NCBI GenBank assembly: GCA_029213025.1
Contig: JARGOZ010000005.1
Coordinates: 7,573-71,160, forward strand
DNA from: Verrucomicrobiales bacterium
Lineage (GTDB): Bacteria > Verrucomicrobiota > Verrucomicrobiia > Verrucomicrobiales > DEV007
Direction of reading: 5' to 3'
DNA length: 63,588 nt
The position numbers were made by a program, and so were the translations under genes. Each line of letters opens with the position of its first letter. Positions within the stretch are counted from its first letter, which is position 1. The notes under the pieces are model-generated. The model was not told the DNA's origin and made no database searches. It worked only from the letters and a program-made list of their open reading frames with translations. Below are positions 1 to 7,928 of this stretch, in pieces.

Positions 1-2
1 AA

Positions 3-1700
3 TTCGACCAGCTTCCTGAAGACGCCAGGGTGCCTCTCATGATGGAGGAAGGAAAGTTCATCGCAGTTCCGGCAAAGAAGCTCCATACCATCCTGGGAAT
101 CCTGACCGAACTTTTCGACCGCACCCCACTTACCGACGACGACAAAATTAAGATTCATCCCGTTCGCGCCGCACAGATCACAGCGATGGACGGGGAGGAA
201 AAAATTGTCAGTAAAGCGCCGGAAAAATTGAAGAAACTGGGTCAGGACTTCGAAGAGCTTTGTCCGAAAGCAGATCCACAAGCACCCAAAGATTTTCAAG
301 CCACTCTTAGACCCTATCAGAAGGACGGATTTGAGTGGCTGCAATTCCTTCGCGAACAGGGTGTCGGCGGGATTTTGGCCGATGATATGGGACTCGGCAA
401 GACTATCCAAACCCTCTGTCACCTCCATTACGAGAAAATCTCAGGGCGAGCCGATCTTCCTACCCTGATTCTCGCGCCGAAGAGTGTTGTTCCCGGCTGG
501 GCGAAAGAAGCTAAGAAGTTTGCCCCGTCTCTCACCGTAATGACCCTGCAGGGACCCGACCGGAAAAAATACTACCCGATGATGGGGCACGCCGATCTTG
601 TCGTTACTTCGTATCCGGTGTTACTAAGGGATGCAGAGGAGATTTTGCTGCAGCCCTTTCATTATGTTGTGCTCGACGAGGCTCACACCATCAAGAATTC
701 GGCGTCCCAAATCACGCGGGTAGCCTACCGCATCGATGCCCGCCACCGGCTGTGTCTTTCCGGCACCCCCATCGAAAACCACCTCGGAGAACTTTGGTCC
801 CAGTTTCACTTTTTGATGCCGGGGTTTCTCGGTTCGGAAGAAGCCTTTTGTCGATGCTTCCGCAACCCGATCGAAAAATACCGGGACGAAAGCCGCCGGA
901 AACGTCTTGCCGAAAGAGTCGCCCCTCTGATGTTGCGAAGGACCAAAACTCTGGTCGCTACAGACCTCCCCGAAAAGACTGAAATCATCAAAAAAGTCGA
1001 GTTAAACGACCAGCAAATCGAGATTTACGAAGCTGTGCGCGCCAGCCTGCAAAATGAAGTGCGGGAAGAGATTGCGCGTCACGGCGTCGAAGGCTCACAA
1101 CTCCTCGTGCTCGAAGCACTGATGAAACTGCGTCAGGTTTGCTGCCACCCGAAACTGGTGCTTCTCCCCACGGCGCAAAAGGCCGATACCTGCGCAAAAT
1201 TCGAAATGATGATGGAATGGCTTCCCGATATGGTTCGGGAAGGCAGACGAATTTTGATATTTTCGCAGTTTACCAGGATGCTCGACATCATGGAAAAACG
1301 GCTCGATAAAATGGGGTTGAAATACCAGACTTTGACCGGGCAGTCCAAAGATCGCGGCGGCATGGTGGATACCTTTCAATCCGGGCAGGTTCCAATCTTT
1401 CTGATCAGCCTCCGGGCCGGAGGAACCGGCATTACCCTGACGAAAGCGGACACCGTGATTCATTACGATCCCTGGTGGAATCCGGCCCTCGAATCCCAGG
1501 CGACGGACCGGGCCTACCGGATCGGCCAGCAAAATCCGGTTTTTGTCTACAAACTCATCAGTGAAGGCACAATTGAAGACAAAATCCTGATGTTACAGGA
1601 AAAAAAGCGCGCTCTCTACGAAGGGATTTTCGAGAACACACCGCAGAAACTCTCCTTTTCAGAAAAGGAACTCGATAATCTTCTGGCGCCGATTGGCTAA
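3..1700 (+). CDS. SNF2/Swi2-family DEAH-box helicase, 5' end outside window
   Basis: The reading frame is open to the left edge, so the N-terminus is missing; the GTG at 30 is only the first internal candidate. The visible 556 residues hold a complete SNF2 motor. Lobe 1 has the ATP-binding motif DDMGLGKT (about 381-405) and the DEAH box (675-686), then the SGTPIEN motif III. Lobe 2 has the helicase C motifs, including FSQFTRMLD, the GGTGI stretch and QATDRAYRIGQ near 1495-1530. Bacterial SNF2 proteins of this layout usually carry an N-terminal region of several hundred residues (SWIM or SNF2-associated domains), which would lie outside. The likely role is ATP-driven DNA translocation or displacement of RNA polymerase (RapA-like activity), but the substrate cannot be told from sequence. 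It ends two bases before the convergent SHD1 gene. Confidence 0.95.
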   Translation, partial: FDQLPEDARVPLMMEEGKFIAVPAKKLHTILGILTELFDRTPLTDDDKIKIHPVRAAQITAMDGEEKIVSKAPEKLKKLGQDFEELCPKADPQAPKDFQATLRPYQKDGFEWLQFLREQGVGGILADDMGLGKTIQTLCHLHYEKISGRADLPTLILAPKSVVPGWAKEAKKFAPSLTVMTLQGPDRKKYYPMMGHADLVVTSYPVLLRDAEEILLQPFHYVVLDEAHTIKNSASQITRVAYRIDARHRLCLSGTPIENHLGELWSQFHFLMPGFLGSEEAFCRCFRNPIEKYRDESRRKRLAERVAPLMLRRTKTLVATDLPEKTEIIKKVELNDQQIEIYEAVRASLQNEVREEIARHGVEGSQLLVLEALMKLRQVCCHPKLVLLPTAQKADTCAKFEMMMEWLPDMVREGRRILIFSQFTRMLDIMEKRLDKMGLKYQTLTGQSKDRGGMVDTFQSGQVPIFLISLRAGGTGITLTKADTVIHYDPWWNPALESQATDRAYRIGQQNPVFVYKLISEGTIEDKILMLQEKKRALYEGIFENTPQKLSFSEKELDNLLAPIG

Positions 1701-1702
1701 GC

Positions 1703-2449
1703 TTACCGTTCTTGTTTCCCTGGAGCTTTATCCTTCCAGGACATTCTTTGAAAGCGCTTGTCATCCTGGCCATCCTTGTACTCGGCCAGCATCTTATCGC
1801 CTTTATAGACTCGAATGATTGCACCAATCACTTTGTCCTGCGCAGCTTCATCAGTCACTCCTCCGTCCCTGTCGATGTAAAACTCCGTGCTGAAGTCTCT
1901 TTTCAAATCAAATCGACCTTTTACGGGAATTGACTTCACGCTCTCCTCTCCTGCGATGACTTCTAATTTTTCGGTTTTACTATATCCGTAGGCCATCTTG
2001 GCATAACTGTCTCCTTTCATAACCACGAAATCAGCTACGTAGATTTCATATCGCACGCTAACGTCGATAACCTCTGTTTCACCGTTGTTGTAGACAATGA
2101 ATTCGTAGAGGTTGTCGTTAAACTTAACTTTGTCATCTACCGCTGCTCCATCACGCTGCATGGTTGATCTTTTAGTTTCTACATCTGCAAAAAACCTGAA
2201 TTTGTAATCCAAATCAATTTTGTCGGGATTTTCGTTAATCCACGCCCTCACATAAGTGCGGTCTGCCTCTGAAAACATGGAAATCGGAACAGCAAATTTT
2301 TTTCCTCGCCTTAAAATGACCACTTTCTCGCCAGCGTGAGCGACCAGTTCGGCGTCTACTTGCCTCCCTTTGGCATCAGTAAATATTCTCGCTCTGGAAA
2401 TCTCTGTCGAAAAGACAATGAACAAAATGTAAACGATTCCTTTATTCAT
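1703..2449 (-). CDS. Secreted SHD1-domain protein
   Basis: The protein has 248 residues. A hydrophobic signal peptide (MNKGIVYILFIVFSTEISRA) is followed by an SHD1-type module at about residues 20-60, with the typical pattern TDAKGRQVDAELV, VVILRRGKKFAVPISMFSEADRTYV. This SLA1-homology module is common in secreted Planctomycetes and Verrucomicrobia proteins and is thought to bind peptides. The remaining ~180 residues look like beta-rich domain sequence (KFRFFADVETKRS, VKFNDNLYEFIVYNNGETEVIDVSV) that I do not recognise. It is likely exported to the periplasm. Its start lies only 117 bases from the divergent Nudix start, so their promoters would share that space. Function unknown. Confidence 0.85.
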   Translation of the reverse strand: MNKGIVYILFIVFSTEISRARIFTDAKGRQVDAELVAHAGEKVVILRRGKKFAVPISMFSEADRTYVRAWINENPDKIDLDYKFRFFADVETKRSTMQRDGAAVDDKVKFNDNLYEFIVYNNGETEVIDVSVRYEIYVADFVVMKGDSYAKMAYGYSKTEKLEVIAGEESVKSIPVKGRFDLKRDFSTEFYIDRDGGVTDEAAQDKVIGAIIRVYKGDKMLAEYKDGQDDKRFQRMSWKDKAPGKQER

Positions 2450-2566
2450 CAGTTTGTAAGGTTAAATTTGCGAAAATATTCTGGCCGATTTGGGCCCCAC
2501 TTCCAAGAAAAAAATCGAATGACAGTATCGATCTGTAAGCCCTTTAGCACTGACTGGAAGCCGAAT

Positions 2567-3025
2567 ATGATTGCAAATCTTGCATTCATGGTCGATCCGG
2601 ATCTGGACCGGGTGCTCCTGATCCACAAAAAAACCGGACTGGGAGCCGGAAAAATCAACGGTCCAGGTGGCAAGCTCGAAGCCGGGGAATCAGCTCTCGA
2701 ATCCGCTGTACGGGAACTGCAGGAGGAACTCCATATCACTCCAACGGACCTCGAAGAAATGGGAGTATTACATTTCCAGTTCGTTCAGGGTCTCGCACTG
2801 CATTGCACGGTGTTCCGCGGATTCCACTTCACCGGAACACCTACCGAAACCCGCGAAGCAAAGCCGGAGTGGTTCAATTTCGACAGGATCCCTTTTGACC
2901 GGATGTGGCAGGACGATATCTACTGGCTTCCCAAAATGCTGGAGGGACAAAAATTCGATGCCTGGTTCCATTTCAACGACGAAATAATGACCGGGCACCG
3001 AATCGACTGGCGAATTTGCGATTAG
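2567..3025 (+). CDS. MTH1-like Nudix hydrolase (oxidised purine nucleotide diphosphatase)
   Basis: The Nudix box reads GGKLEAGESALESAVRELQE followed by ELHI, giving the metal-binding REUxEE core with His instead of the usual Gly near its end. Around and after it the sequence follows eukaryotic MTH1/NUDT1 closely: GFGAG-like LGAGKINGPGGK before the box, and KPEWFNFDRIPFDRMWQDD with YWLP near the C-terminus. In MTH1 the WxDD segment contacts 8-oxo-dGTP, so clearing of oxidised dNTPs is the best guess. I chose the ATG at 2567 because GGAAG lies about six bases upstream and MIANLAFMVD fits the family start; an ATG at 2519 would add 16 residues. The last four bases overlap the convergent DUF1080 gene. 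Confidence 0.85.
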   Translation: MIANLAFMVDPDLDRVLLIHKKTGLGAGKINGPGGKLEAGESALESAVRELQEELHITPTDLEEMGVLHFQFVQGLALHCTVFRGFHFTGTPTETREAKPEWFNFDRIPFDRMWQDDIYWLPKMLEGQKFDAWFHFNDEIMTGHRIDWRICD

Positions 3026-3741
3026 AGTTCCTTGATTTTGATATTCCGGAATTGAACGAGACTGGAGGCCCCGTTCCACTGTTTCTTTTGTTCGTCGTAT
3101 CCGCCGTGATGCTGCAAAGCTATGGGCCCTTTTTCCGGAACTTCGGGCAGTTGAGCGTTTTCAATCACAGTCGTGCCGTTGAGCACCACAGTGAGCCGGT
3201 CTCCTTTCATCGTAATTTCAAAAGTGTTCCACTCACCGACCGGCTTATCGGCCTTTACTTTCGGAGTCACCCCGGCCCGGACTACCGGATCTGTTTGTTT
3301 GTTGCGGTATCCGTAGACTTCCCCGGATCCAATCGGCCAGCACCAAATATTGATCTGAGCCTTGCCTACACCTCTAAGATACACACCTGAGTCCGCACCC
3401 GGTTGCTCGTTAACGACCCGGTTGCCTTCCCCGTCCAATTGGTAACTCCCGTCCGGCAATACAACCGGAACCGGGTAGAGTCCTTTTTTGTCCTTGATCC
3501 GCCACTCGAGTTGAAGAGTGAAATCTTTAAACGATTCGTCACTCCAAAGGCTTTTATCGCCTGATGGCTTCAATCGCGGCTGGCAGTCAATCACCCCGTC
3601 CTTCACCGTCCAGATTCCTTCGAGCCCGTCCGTTTTCATATGCCACCCGGTCAGATCTTTTCCGTTAAACAGGGATTGCCATTCTCCGGAGAAAGAAAAC
3701 GCAGGAGCCAGGACCAAAAGGATTACAGATAAAAATTTCAT
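3022..3741 (-). CDS. Secreted DUF1080 (3-keto-disaccharide hydrolase family) protein
   Basis: The 239-residue protein has a signal peptide (MKFLSVILLVLAPAFSFSG) and then the family opening SLFNGKDLTGWHMK with WTVKDGVIDCQP. The concanavalin-like beta-sandwich continues through FTLQLEWRIKDKKG, PGADSGVYLRG and WNTFEITMKGDRLTVVLNG, ending FRNIKIKEL. The family is greatly expanded in Planctomycetes and Verrucomicrobia; some members act on 3-keto-disaccharides, while others are fused to cytochromes or dehydrogenases. It stands alone here, with no carbohydrate enzyme next to it, so the substrate is unknown. Two further copies of the fold lie at 19836-20444 and at the N-terminus of the gene at 57958. 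Confidence 0.9.
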   Translation of the reverse strand: MKFLSVILLVLAPAFSFSGEWQSLFNGKDLTGWHMKTDGLEGIWTVKDGVIDCQPRLKPSGDKSLWSDESFKDFTLQLEWRIKDKKGLYPVPVVLPDGSYQLDGEGNRVVNEQPGADSGVYLRGVGKAQINIWCWPIGSGEVYGYRNKQTDPVVRAGVTPKVKADKPVGEWNTFEITMKGDRLTVVLNGTTVIENAQLPEVPEKGPIALQHHGGYDEQKKQWNGASSLVQFRNIKIKEL

Positions 3742-3849
3742 GCCGGAAATTGTGATGATTCCAGTTTTCCGTCAATTCCCTTTCTGCGGATTGAATTTTC
3801 GGAAATCTTAAACGTTGCACCGCTGTCAGTGGGTCGTAGAATCTCCTTT
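3742..3849. promoter_or_regulatory. Divergent intergenic region ahead of the duplicated ATPase cassette
   Basis: The 108 bases between the minus-strand DUF1080 start and the first cassette gene must carry promoters in both directions. A weak + strand pair can be seen: TTGAAT near 3791 and TTAAAC near 3808. The spacing is short, so this is a guess. There is no Shine-Dalgarno sequence in front of the ATG at 3850. Confidence 0.25.
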
Positions 3850-4563
3850 ATGGTATCGCCGAAAACATCCGGTAGGGAGGAGTTGGCTGCAATTCTCAGT
3901 ATTGCAGCCAAACAGGATGGTCCCGTCCGCTTGTTTCACCCGAAGGATTCGAAAATGCGCAAGCGCAACCCCGGCTTGTTTCCTTCGTCGAAAGGCAGTC
4001 ACGGCAAGCTGATTAATGAACTTCTCGGCACCATGCTGGAAGAAGTGATGTCGCTTCCCAAAATGGTCGTGCTGACCGGATTCGGCATCGAAACGCTGTT
4101 GAGAAACACTCCGCAGAAAGACCGTAAGCAGCTTATCTCGGACAGTTCAAAATTGTATCGGGACGAACTTCTGACCGCGTGGTCGAAATTTGCAACCCGG
4201 GGAGAGGAAGTATTTCTCGCCAAGTCAATCCGGGAACATCACGGCCAGTGGTTTCCCGAAGCCAAAGACCAAAGCAATCTGGAACAATTCCGCGAATACC
4301 TCGCGCAGGAAATTGCCGATTCATGGAACAAAGCCGACACCGTGGAAGCCCGAAAAAGACTGGGACATCTCTTAAAAGTCATCGGAGCGGAACCTCTCGG
4401 TAAAATCGACGAAAAGGTCGAGTTTTCCGGCCTGACGCACCAACCGGTGGAACCACTGTTCCCTGGCGATCCCGCTTTGATTTCACGCGAAGGCTGGATC
4501 TTCCCGAAATCACCCTCGCCGATTCTCCTCGCGAAAGCTGAGGTCGTACCGGCAACCACTTAG
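3850..4563 (+). CDS. Cassette copy 1: conserved protein with winged-helix-like N-terminus and GrpE-like C-terminus
   Basis: Not a family I can name. The 237-residue product is clearly homologous to the protein at 5970-6680: both share FPSSKG, LLEEV, LTxxGIExLxRNTPQ, EHxGxWFP and SGLTHxPxxPLFxGDxAL. The first ~80 residues (ELAAILSIAAKQDGPVRLF, then VVLTGFGIETLLRNTP) look like a winged helix, whose wing strand often reads LTxxG. The last ~60 residues recall the GrpE beta domain: an IGAEP turn, a conserved His in SGLTHQP, a GW pair and LLAKAEV near the end. I infer an accessory or nucleotide-exchange partner for the ATPase encoded 50 bases downstream. No signal peptide, so cytoplasmic. The start at 3850 was chosen over an upstream GTG at 3829 by alignment with copy 2. 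Confidence 0.75.
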   Translation: MVSPKTSGREELAAILSIAAKQDGPVRLFHPKDSKMRKRNPGLFPSSKGSHGKLINELLGTMLEEVMSLPKMVVLTGFGIETLLRNTPQKDRKQLISDSSKLYRDELLTAWSKFATRGEEVFLAKSIREHHGQWFPEAKDQSNLEQFREYLAQEIADSWNKADTVEARKRLGHLLKVIGAEPLGKIDEKVEFSGLTHQPVEPLFPGDPALISREGWIFPKSPSPILLAKAEVVPATT

Positions 4564-4613
4564 ACAAAAACAACACCAACCAAAAGCAACCACACACCAC
4601 AACAACAAAACTT
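4564..4613 (+). promoter_or_regulatory. C/A-only leader without Shine-Dalgarno
   Basis: The spacer between the two cassette genes is made almost only of A and C (for example CAACACCAACCAAAAGCAAC), with two G residues in the first 47 bases. Such a strand cannot fold, and it offers no purine-rich ribosome site. It probably acts as an unstructured landing stretch for translation of the ATPase, similar to the CA-rich enhancers known in other bacteria. Confidence 0.5.
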
Positions 4614-5966
4614 ATGGAATCACCCGCCCTATGTATCGATCTCGGAGCTTCTTTCACCAAAATTGCAGTTCGACCGGATCCCAACCAGTCTTCTGAACTA
4701 CTCCGCGATTACACCCTCATGACCGGGCGGGACGATGCCGACAATCAGGTTTGTTTCCCTTCGGTGGTTGCTCACAACATCAAATCCGGACGGTGGGCTT
4801 TCAGCTGGGATGCCGCCAATCTTCTGTCTTCCCGGGATATTCTGATTCTTCAGGACTGGAAATCCGTGCTGTTTCACGAGCGCTACCTCGACGAGTCCTA
4901 CGATCCGGAACTGGACGGAGAACTTGATCCGGTGGCAATTTTCCTCGAAAGGAAAGATCCCTATTACATCGCTTTCGGCTGCGCCAAAAACTACATCGAA
5001 TGGTTGTTCGAAAAGCAAATCCCCCATCTACTCAGCCAGCATCCCAAACTGAGCCATCTCAAGGTAAGCGACTTCGATACCCGGGTCTGTGTGCCTGACT
5101 TTGTGCTCGGAACAGCAGCGGCTGACACCATTGAGGAGTTTCTCTACGAAGCCGGATTCGAAACCACCGATACCTATTGCGTTTCCGAACCGAAATCGAG
5201 CCTGGTGGGCATTTTGACCGAGGGCAGAAACCAGCAGGTTACCAATGGCGCAATCAACCGCGCCGCGATGTTTGGCGATCACAAACTTCTCGATCAGTTG
5301 AAGAACTCCAACGACTCGATCTTCTTCCTCGATATCGGCTCTTTCACTACCGATATGGCACTGGCCAATTTGAATTGCTACCGAACCAATCATTTGGCCA
5401 AATCACCGGCCAATTCAATTCCACTCGGGATCTACAAGCTGGATGCGGTCATCCAGAGCCAACTACCTAAGGATGTGGCTGAAAAAATCAATCTCAACAA
5501 CCTGCCCGATACCGAGAAATTTCATCGCACGGTTTATAATGTGAACCGGATGAATTTCGACACCAGCGATACCATCTCACTCGACAGTGGTGCGGAAGTC
5601 CCGCTCGAAATCGTCGAGAAATGCATCGACGATTTTGCTGCCGCGATCATCTCCGCATGCGCCAGCTTTCTCTATCGCAACCGCAATGGCGAAATTCACG
5701 CCGCAATCTTAACGGGAGGCGGTAGTCTGCCCACCCGAATTTCGGACCGGATTGTGAAAGGACTCGAAAACATGAATTTCCCCCTGCTTCGGGCCCATAA
5801 AGACATCGAATCGACGATGCATGTCGACCCAATCGATCAGGAACTTGTCCGCGGTGCCAGCGCCATTGGCGGAAATTCGGTGCTGTTTGTGCTGGCCAAC
5901 GATTTCGCTGTTGAGGAAAAAGCATCCACAGCCGAGGTGGTTCAGAATTTGTTTGGATCGCTGTAA
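4614..5966 (+). CDS. Cassette copy 1: actin/Hsp70-fold ATPase without substrate-binding domain
   Basis: The 450-residue protein carries all five signatures of the actin-Hsp70 ATPase fold: phosphate-1 CIDLGASFTKIAV (7-19), connect-1 around SEPKSSLVG (191-199), phosphate-2 FFLDIGSFTTDMA (237-249), adenosine AILTGGGS (364-371) and connect-2 ELVRGASAIGG (410-420). Between them, CFPSVV and VCVPDFVL match the Hsp70 positions PSVV and VPA-F. The Lys in phosphate-1 is more like ParM or actin. Nothing follows the ATPase fold except ~30 residues, so there is no peptide-binding domain. Together with the small gene before it, this makes a two-part module that is repeated immediately downstream. It is cytoplasmic. 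Filament formation or chaperone-like action are both possible; the sequence does not decide. Confidence 0.8.
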   Translation: MESPALCIDLGASFTKIAVRPDPNQSSELLRDYTLMTGRDDADNQVCFPSVVAHNIKSGRWAFSWDAANLLSSRDILILQDWKSVLFHERYLDESYDPELDGELDPVAIFLERKDPYYIAFGCAKNYIEWLFEKQIPHLLSQHPKLSHLKVSDFDTRVCVPDFVLGTAAADTIEEFLYEAGFETTDTYCVSEPKSSLVGILTEGRNQQVTNGAINRAAMFGDHKLLDQLKNSNDSIFFLDIGSFTTDMALANLNCYRTNHLAKSPANSIPLGIYKLDAVIQSQLPKDVAEKINLNNLPDTEKFHRTVYNVNRMNFDTSDTISLDSGAEVPLEIVEKCIDDFAAAIISACASFLYRNRNGEIHAAILTGGGSLPTRISDRIVKGLENMNFPLLRAHKDIESTMHVDPIDQELVRGASAIGGNSVLFVLANDFAVEEKASTAEVVQNLFGSL

Positions 5967-5969
5967 CGT

Positions 5970-6680
5970 ATGGCGGGAACCACTACAGGACGTGCTGAAC
6001 TGGCTGCCATCCTCGATTTGGCCGCCCGGCAGGACGGACCGATTCGGCTGATCCAGTCGAAAGAGCCCGACCCCGGTGAAAGCGCGTTGTTTCCCTCATC
6101 AAAAGGTCGCCATGCTGAATTTCAAAAAGAGTTGGTCGGCCCTTTGCTGGAGGAAGTCGTCAAGCGCCCGCGCATGGTGAAATTAACCGCGAAAGGAATC
6201 GAAATCCTCGTGCGAAACACCCCGCAGGACTCGCGCGCTGAGTTGATGAAAAGAGCATCACCTCTGTATCTTCCGGCTCTGATGTCGGTTTGGAGACGAA
6301 TTGCGATTCCCCGGGAAAAGGCCATGCTGGAAGCCTCGATCGAAGAGCACTTCGGTGAATGGTTTCCGGGAGCTGAGCCGGACAAAACATCAGAAATCGA
6401 TGAATTTAAACTGCACCTGGCCCGCGAACTTGCCGCTTCATGGAGCGAAGCTGATTCATCTGAGACAAGGAAACGATTATCTTACTTTCTGAGAATGGTT
6501 GGAGCCATACCTTATGAAGAAATAGACCAGGTGGTCACTTTCAGCGGTCTCACTCATAAACCAAAAGCCCCTTTATTTAAGGGGGATTCCGCGCTAGTCT
6601 TGAGCCCCGGATGGAAGCTGGAGCTGCCCGCTCAACCACCGGTAATCCTGCTGAAGGCGGAGGTTACGACCATTGCCTGA
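5970..6680 (+). CDS. Cassette copy 2: conserved protein with winged-helix-like N-terminus and GrpE-like C-terminus
   Basis: Paralogue of the protein at 3850-4563, 236 residues, starting three bases after the copy 1 ATPase, so translation is probably coupled. Landmarks: AELAAILDLAARQDGPIRLI (9-28), FPSSKG (41-46), LLEEVV (59-64), the putative wing KLTAKGIEILVRNTP (71-85), EHFGEWFPG (126-134), SGLTHKP (192-198) and GDSALVLSPGWKL (205-217). Identity between the copies is scattered along the full length, so the duplication is old, and the shared motifs mark residues under selection. The C-terminal part is the one that resembles GrpE. I would expect each copy to serve the ATPase that follows it, but cross-talk is possible. 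No enzymatic motif seen. Confidence 0.75.
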   Translation: MAGTTTGRAELAAILDLAARQDGPIRLIQSKEPDPGESALFPSSKGRHAEFQKELVGPLLEEVVKRPRMVKLTAKGIEILVRNTPQDSRAELMKRASPLYLPALMSVWRRIAIPREKAMLEASIEEHFGEWFPGAEPDKTSEIDEFKLHLARELAASWSEADSSETRKRLSYFLRMVGAIPYEEIDQVVTFSGLTHKPKAPLFKGDSALVLSPGWKLELPAQPPVILLKAEVTTIA

Positions 6681-6705
6681 TCCCAATCTTTCCAATTCGA
6701 AATTT

Positions 6706-7923
6706 ATGAAAATTCTGCCCTCTCTTTGCATCGATCTGGGAGCTGCATTTACGAAAATTGCGATCCGGGCGAATCAAAATGATACCTCGATTCTGCTCGG
6801 TGATCCGGGACAATCAGGCGATTACCAAATTTGTATTCCCTCCCTCGCGTTACAACGGGTCAGCACCAATTCGTGGTTGTTCGGCTGGGAACTACTCGAT
6901 CTTGATCCCGCAATCTACCTGGAATCAGACGATATTCGGATATTTCAGAACTGGAAAAGCAACTTATTCCCTGCCCCCGGAAGCGGGATTTCAGTTGAAG
7001 AACATCAACAGGCGATAACCTGTTGCCGTGAATTTATCAGAGCTCTTGGCGGGGAATTGATCCCTATGATGTTGACTCTGCATCCGCAGTTTCAAAACTT
7101 GAAACTGGCAGACTTTGAAGCTCACATTTGTGTTCCCGAATTTGTTCTCGATTCCGGGCAGGCCAAAATCATCGACGAAATCATGGCACACGCCGGATTC
7201 AGGAAACATGGTTCCTATTGCATTTCCGAGCCAAAGTCGAGCCTCATCGGTATCCTCACTGAGGGGCAAAACTACCTGAACAACGACGGCACCCCCAATG
7301 TGAACTACATGTTTCGGGAGTTTGATTTACTCGAAAAACTGACTTCCAATGAAGAATCCGTTCTGTTCCTTGATATAGGTGCTTTCACGACCGATTTTGC
7401 CCTGACAAGTCTTGACGGCAAACACAGAGCGAAAGTCAACGAAGCGGCCGCGGCGTCGTACCCTTACGGTATTTTTGAACTGGATCGAAAAGTCATACTT
7501 GCACTCGGCGACGACTTCATGAAACTGATCGACGAATCCGAGGCGAGCTTCCGGGAAAACTTCCACCGCTTTGCCTACAATTGCGCAGAGGACGATGAAA
7601 TAATTCTCCGCGATGGTACAGAACTCGATAACTCCGCGATAGGGAAATGCATCGACCATTTTGCCAACTCTATCATCACCTCTTGCGAAGAATTTCTCAA
7701 AAAGTATCAAAGCGGTAATATCGAGATAGCCGTTTTGACCGGCGGAGGAACGATCTGTTCGCGAATTTCGTCGCGAATCGCATCCGCATTGGACCGCTTT
7801 GATATCCTCGTAGTCCGCGCCCACGAAAACGCAAATGTGAGCAGTCTGGATCCAATTTCCAGCGAACTGGTCAGGGGCTCAAGCGCTATTGGAGGCACCT
7901 CTGTCCTGTATTCCCTGAAATAA
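6706..7923 (+). CDS. Cassette copy 2: actin/Hsp70-fold ATPase without substrate-binding domain
   Basis: The 405-residue paralogue of the ATPase at 4614-5966 is about 45 residues shorter and ends right after the fold. Motifs: CIDLGAAFTKIAI (8-20), CVPEFVLDSG (142-151), ISEPKSSLIGILTEG (173-187), LFLDIGAFTTDFALTSL (220-236), AVLTGGGT (342-349) and ELVRGSSAIGG (387-397). The main indels against copy 1 lie between residues 85 and 110 and in the region before the adenosine motif. The start is the ATG at 6706, which follows the copy 2 partner by 25 bases; an upstream TTG at 6673 would overlap that gene. Conserved active-site residues in both copies suggest both still bind and hydrolyse ATP. Confidence 0.8.
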   Translation: MKILPSLCIDLGAAFTKIAIRANQNDTSILLGDPGQSGDYQICIPSLALQRVSTNSWLFGWELLDLDPAIYLESDDIRIFQNWKSNLFPAPGSGISVEEHQQAITCCREFIRALGGELIPMMLTLHPQFQNLKLADFEAHICVPEFVLDSGQAKIIDEIMAHAGFRKHGSYCISEPKSSLIGILTEGQNYLNNDGTPNVNYMFREFDLLEKLTSNEESVLFLDIGAFTTDFALTSLDGKHRAKVNEAAAASYPYGIFELDRKVILALGDDFMKLIDESEASFRENFHRFAYNCAEDDEIILRDGTELDNSAIGKCIDHFANSIITSCEEFLKKYQSGNIEIAVLTGGGTICSRISSRIASALDRFDILVVRAHENANVSSLDPISSELVRGSSAIGGTSVLYSLK

Positions 7924-7928
7924 TCCAG

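Larger units (their letters stand above)
3850..7923 (+). repeat. Tandem duplication of a two-gene ATPase cassette
   Basis: Gene order is partner-ATPase-partner-ATPase, all on the + strand with gaps of 50, 3 and 25 bases. Partner pairs with partner and ATPase with ATPase by shared motifs along their full lengths, so the unit that was duplicated is the two-gene cassette. Divergence at the DNA level is high and there is no long identical stretch, which argues against a recent or assembly-made duplication. Confidence 0.8.

Noticed and set aside
1095..1532. 145-codon minus-strand frame inside the SNF2 gene
   Set aside because: Antisense shadow of the helicase C domain, with no start context and no family match.
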